This document shows, piece by piece, positions 5,041 through 6,575 of a stretch of DNA of 6,575 nucleotides. How positions within the stretch are numbered: position 1 is the stretch's first letter; each line of letters starts with the position of its first letter. The position numbers and the translations under genes were made by a program. The DNA is from Mesotoga sp. (GTDB lineage: Bacteria; Thermotogota; Thermotogae; Petrotogales; Kosmotogaceae). The notes below the pieces were generated by a model that saw only the letters and a program-made list of their open reading frames with translations, made no database searches and was not told the DNA's origin. Location of the stretch: contig WOZY01000242.1 of NCBI GenBank assembly GCA_011620045.1, positions 1 to 6,575 on the forward strand. The letters run 5' to 3'.

Positions 5041-6479
5041 TCGCACTCGTCTTTCTACCCGTCCTGGGAGGAATTATCTGTCTGGTGCTGAAAGACAGAA
5101 AGTCAGTCAGTTCGATTGTAGCGATTGTGACTGCTTTTGCAAGTGGGAGCGTTCTTCCTTTCGTTATCTTTGAAGATGCTTCGATTATTCTAGGGAACTG
5201 GGGAGTTCTGGGAATCGGCCTGGCAATCGATGAACTTACTACTCCATTTCTGTTATCAACTTTCATAGTAATGCTGGCGGTTATTCTTAATTCGATAAAT
5301 AAGAGTTACGACGGCTTCTTCTACGCTTTGATTCTGATACTCTATGGAACCCTTAATTCGATATTTCTTTCAAGAGATCTGTTCAATATCTTTGTGACTG
5401 TTGAGCTTGCATCGATAATCTCGTTCATTCTCATTTCTTACGAAAAGAAGCCACGGCAAGCCTGGGCGAGTTTGAAATATCTGCTTCTTTCTTCTCTAGG
5501 TCTGAACTTCTACCTTCTTGGTATAGGAATTGTCTACATGGAGACAGGCTCATTTGCCATGGAGAGTCTTGAGAATGCTTCAACGATGGCTTCTGTACTG
5601 ATCTTTGGAGGGCTTGCCGTCAAATCTGGCCTCTTCTTTTTCTCTATGTGGCTGCCGGATGCCCACTCCAACGCGCCCATCGAAGTCTCTCCAATACTCT
5701 CCGGTCTAATTGTCAAGCTTGACGTGTACCTGTCTATAAGGTTCATAACCTATTCCTCTTTCAGCTGGATGAGAGATGCCTATATCTTCATAGGCATACT
5801 CAGTGCTATCATTGGCGTCATCTTTGCCGTCAATTCAAAGAACGCGAAGCGAGTTCTAGCATATCACACAATCTCTCAGGTGGGGTTCATGCTTGTGAAC
5901 TGTGATAAGTCCTCTGCCTGGCATGGGTTCAGCCACGCGATTTTCAAGACGCTTCTCTTTCTAGCGGTCGGAAACATTTCGGCAAGACTCGGAACAAAGG
6001 ACTATTCCAAGTGGTCGGGGAAAATCAGCACAGTTGAGTACACTTTTCTGCTAATCGGTTCACTCGCCATAGTGGGCTTCCCCATGACCTCAGGATGTGT
6101 TACAAAAGAAGTCATAATACATGGGGCCTGTTGCCCGTCATTGAGAATACTTCTATTAATAGCTTCCGTAGGAACGGCAATGAGCTTCTCGAAGTTCATT
6201 TTCCTCAAACCAGTCAAAACAACCTCCTGGCCCGCCGCAAATGTTGTTGCCGCATATGTCATTCTCTCAGGGGTGATAATCGCCCACGGAATAATCGGCT
6301 TTGAGATATACATGTTTGAATCTGTTCTTCCAGTAATGGCGGGAATTGCAGCCTATCTGATCCTGCGAAGATTTCTAAAGCCACTTCCGACCTATCTTGA
6401 AAGAATTGATTCGGCTCTTTCTTCGTACCTAATTCTTTTTCTTATAACTATACGTCTGGCTATTCTTTTCTCCTCTTGA
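5037..6479 (+). CDS. mrpD: Mrp/Mbh antiporter subunit D (NuoL/M/N-type)
   Basis: The main ion-translocating subunit, 480 residues with about 14 predicted helices, homologous to the antiporter-like subunits of complex I (Proton_antipo_M family) and equivalent to MbhH. Key residues are in place: Glu123 in LFNIFVTVELASI (115-127), the helix-7 Lys196 in GGLAVKSGLFFF (191-202), WLPDAHSNAPIEVSPILSG (205-223), Lys227, His277 in the HTISQVGFM block, HGFSHAIFKTLLFL (296-309) with His300 and Lys304, and Lys357-Glu358 in the segment equivalent to G-F-W-S-K-E. These are the residues expected for a working channel. The start is GTG at 5037 inside a GTGA overlap with mrpC, with AGGGA (5026-5030) six bases upstream. 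It is the last gene of the antiporter block, and its stop codon lies within the -35 element of the tRNA promoter. No NuoL-like MrpA accompanies it. Confidence 0.95.
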   Translation: MIALVFLPVLGGIICLVLKDRKSVSSIVAIVTAFASGSVLPFVIFEDASIILGNWGVLGIGLAIDELTTPFLLSTFIVMLAVILNSINKSYDGFFYALILILYGTLNSIFLSRDLFNIFVTVELASIISFILISYEKKPRQAWASLKYLLLSSLGLNFYLLGIGIVYMETGSFAMESLENASTMASVLIFGGLAVKSGLFFFSMWLPDAHSNAPIEVSPILSGLIVKLDVYLSIRFITYSSFSWMRDAYIFIGILSAIIGVIFAVNSKNAKRVLAYHTISQVGFMLVNCDKSSAWHGFSHAIFKTLLFLAVGNISARLGTKDYSKWSGKISTVEYTFLLIGSLAIVGFPMTSGCVTKEVIIHGACCPSLRILLLIASVGTAMSFSKFIFLKPVKTTSWPAANVVAAYVILSGVIIAHGIIGFEIYMFESVLPVMAGIAAYLILRRFLKPLPTYLERIDSALSSYLILFLITIRLAILFSS

Positions 6480-6504
6480 AAAGGAGTATCGATTCCGCTA
6501 TAAT
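6476..6504 (+). promoter_or_regulatory. strong sigma-70-type promoter for tRNA-Trp
   Basis: TTGAAA (6476-6481, 5 of 6 to consensus... here T-T-G-A-x-A), a 17-base spacer and a perfect TATAAT (6499-6504). The -35 hexamer contains the mrpD stop codon TGA (6477-6479). Transcription would begin at about 6511, only about three bases before the mature tRNA 5' end at 6514, as is common for stable RNA genes with very short leaders. This is the best promoter match in the window. Confidence 0.8.
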
Positions 6505-6513
6505 CGTCTTTGT

Positions 6514-6575
6514 AGGCGAGTAGCTCAATTGGCAGAGCGACGGTCTCCAAAATCGTAGGTCGGGGATTCGAGGCC
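6514..6575 (+). tRNA. tRNA-Trp (anticodon CCA), cut by the window end
   Basis: The first 62 bases of a tRNA fold as expected: acceptor 5' strand AGGCGAG (6514-6520), D-stem GCTC/GAGC (6523-6526 and 6535-6538) with GG in the loop, anticodon stem ACGGT/ATCGT (6540-6544 and 6552-6556) with one G-T wobble, and loop CTCCAAA with anticodon CCA at 6547-6549, which reads UGG (Trp). A 5-base variable loop (6557-6561) leads to the T-arm GGGGA and loop TTCGAGG. The window stops two bases into the 3' T-stem, so the acceptor 3' strand and any encoded CCA end cannot be seen. The last T-stem pair before the loop would be A-C (6566 and 6574), where G-C is nearly universal. Confidence 0.93.

Noticed and set aside
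6002..6313. A 103-codon - strand frame opposite mrpD
   Set aside because: Antisense shadow of a clearly conserved NuoL/M/N-type gene; nothing protein-like in it.
6470..6486. CTCCT/AGGAG inverted repeat at the mrpD stop codon as an intrinsic terminator
   Set aside because: Only 5 bp, no T tract after it, and it overlaps the -35 element of the tRNA promoter; more likely chance.
1..6575. CRISPR arrays, insertion sequences, attachment sites or long direct repeats
   Set aside because: None seen on reading through; the tRNA-Trp could serve as an integration site but its 3' end is outside the window.

Overview
The window reads as a compact bacterial chromosomal segment with every gene on the + strand, moderate G+C and almost no intergenic space. 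The gene style and the Mbh-like order of the ion-antiporter subunits point to a mesophilic member of the Thermotogota (Mesotoga/Kosmotoga-like). That assignment rests on recognition of protein style and synteny, not on a search, and should be held at moderate confidence.

Layout. Bases 1-51 may be the last 16 codons of an upstream gene. A short leader with two candidate promoters precedes murA (163-1431), the first committed enzyme of peptidoglycan synthesis. A 7-bp perfect hairpin followed by a short T-rich stretch straddles the murA stop codon and may end that unit. After about 95 non-coding bases comes an operon-like run. It starts with a PflX-type (COG1313) radical SAM protein (1527-2453), whose stop codon directly abuts the first of seven Mrp/Mbh-type cation antiporter genes: mrpE, mrpF, mrpG, a DUF4040 (MbhD/MrpA-C-like) gene, an MbhE+MrpB fusion, mrpC and mrpD (2454-6479). 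All six junctions inside the antiporter block are 4-base NTGA stop/start overlaps, so translation is probably coupled throughout. A near-consensus promoter (TTGAAA-17-TATAAT) overlapping the mrpD stop codon drives a tRNA-Trp(CCA) gene that is cut by the window end.

How the genes work together. The seven antiporter genes encode the membrane subunits of a Na+/H+ translocating module arranged as in the Mbh/Mbx membrane hydrogenase family (E-F-G-B'-B-C-D). There is no NuoL-like MrpA large subunit, and no hydrogenase or other redox module follows. MrpD is the only NuoL/M/N-type channel subunit present.

The most unusual item is the fourth antiporter gene (3327-4016). Its three-helix DUF4040 membrane domain is fused to a soluble domain that reads like a family-3 solute-binding protein (amino-acid binding fold) from which most of the second lobe is missing. 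By the positive-inside rule this domain would face the cytoplasm. It could be a ligand-sensing or structural module built into the antiporter, which is an inference from sequence alone. Several polar motifs common in Mrp subunits are also altered in this operon, so the complex is probably a divergent branch.
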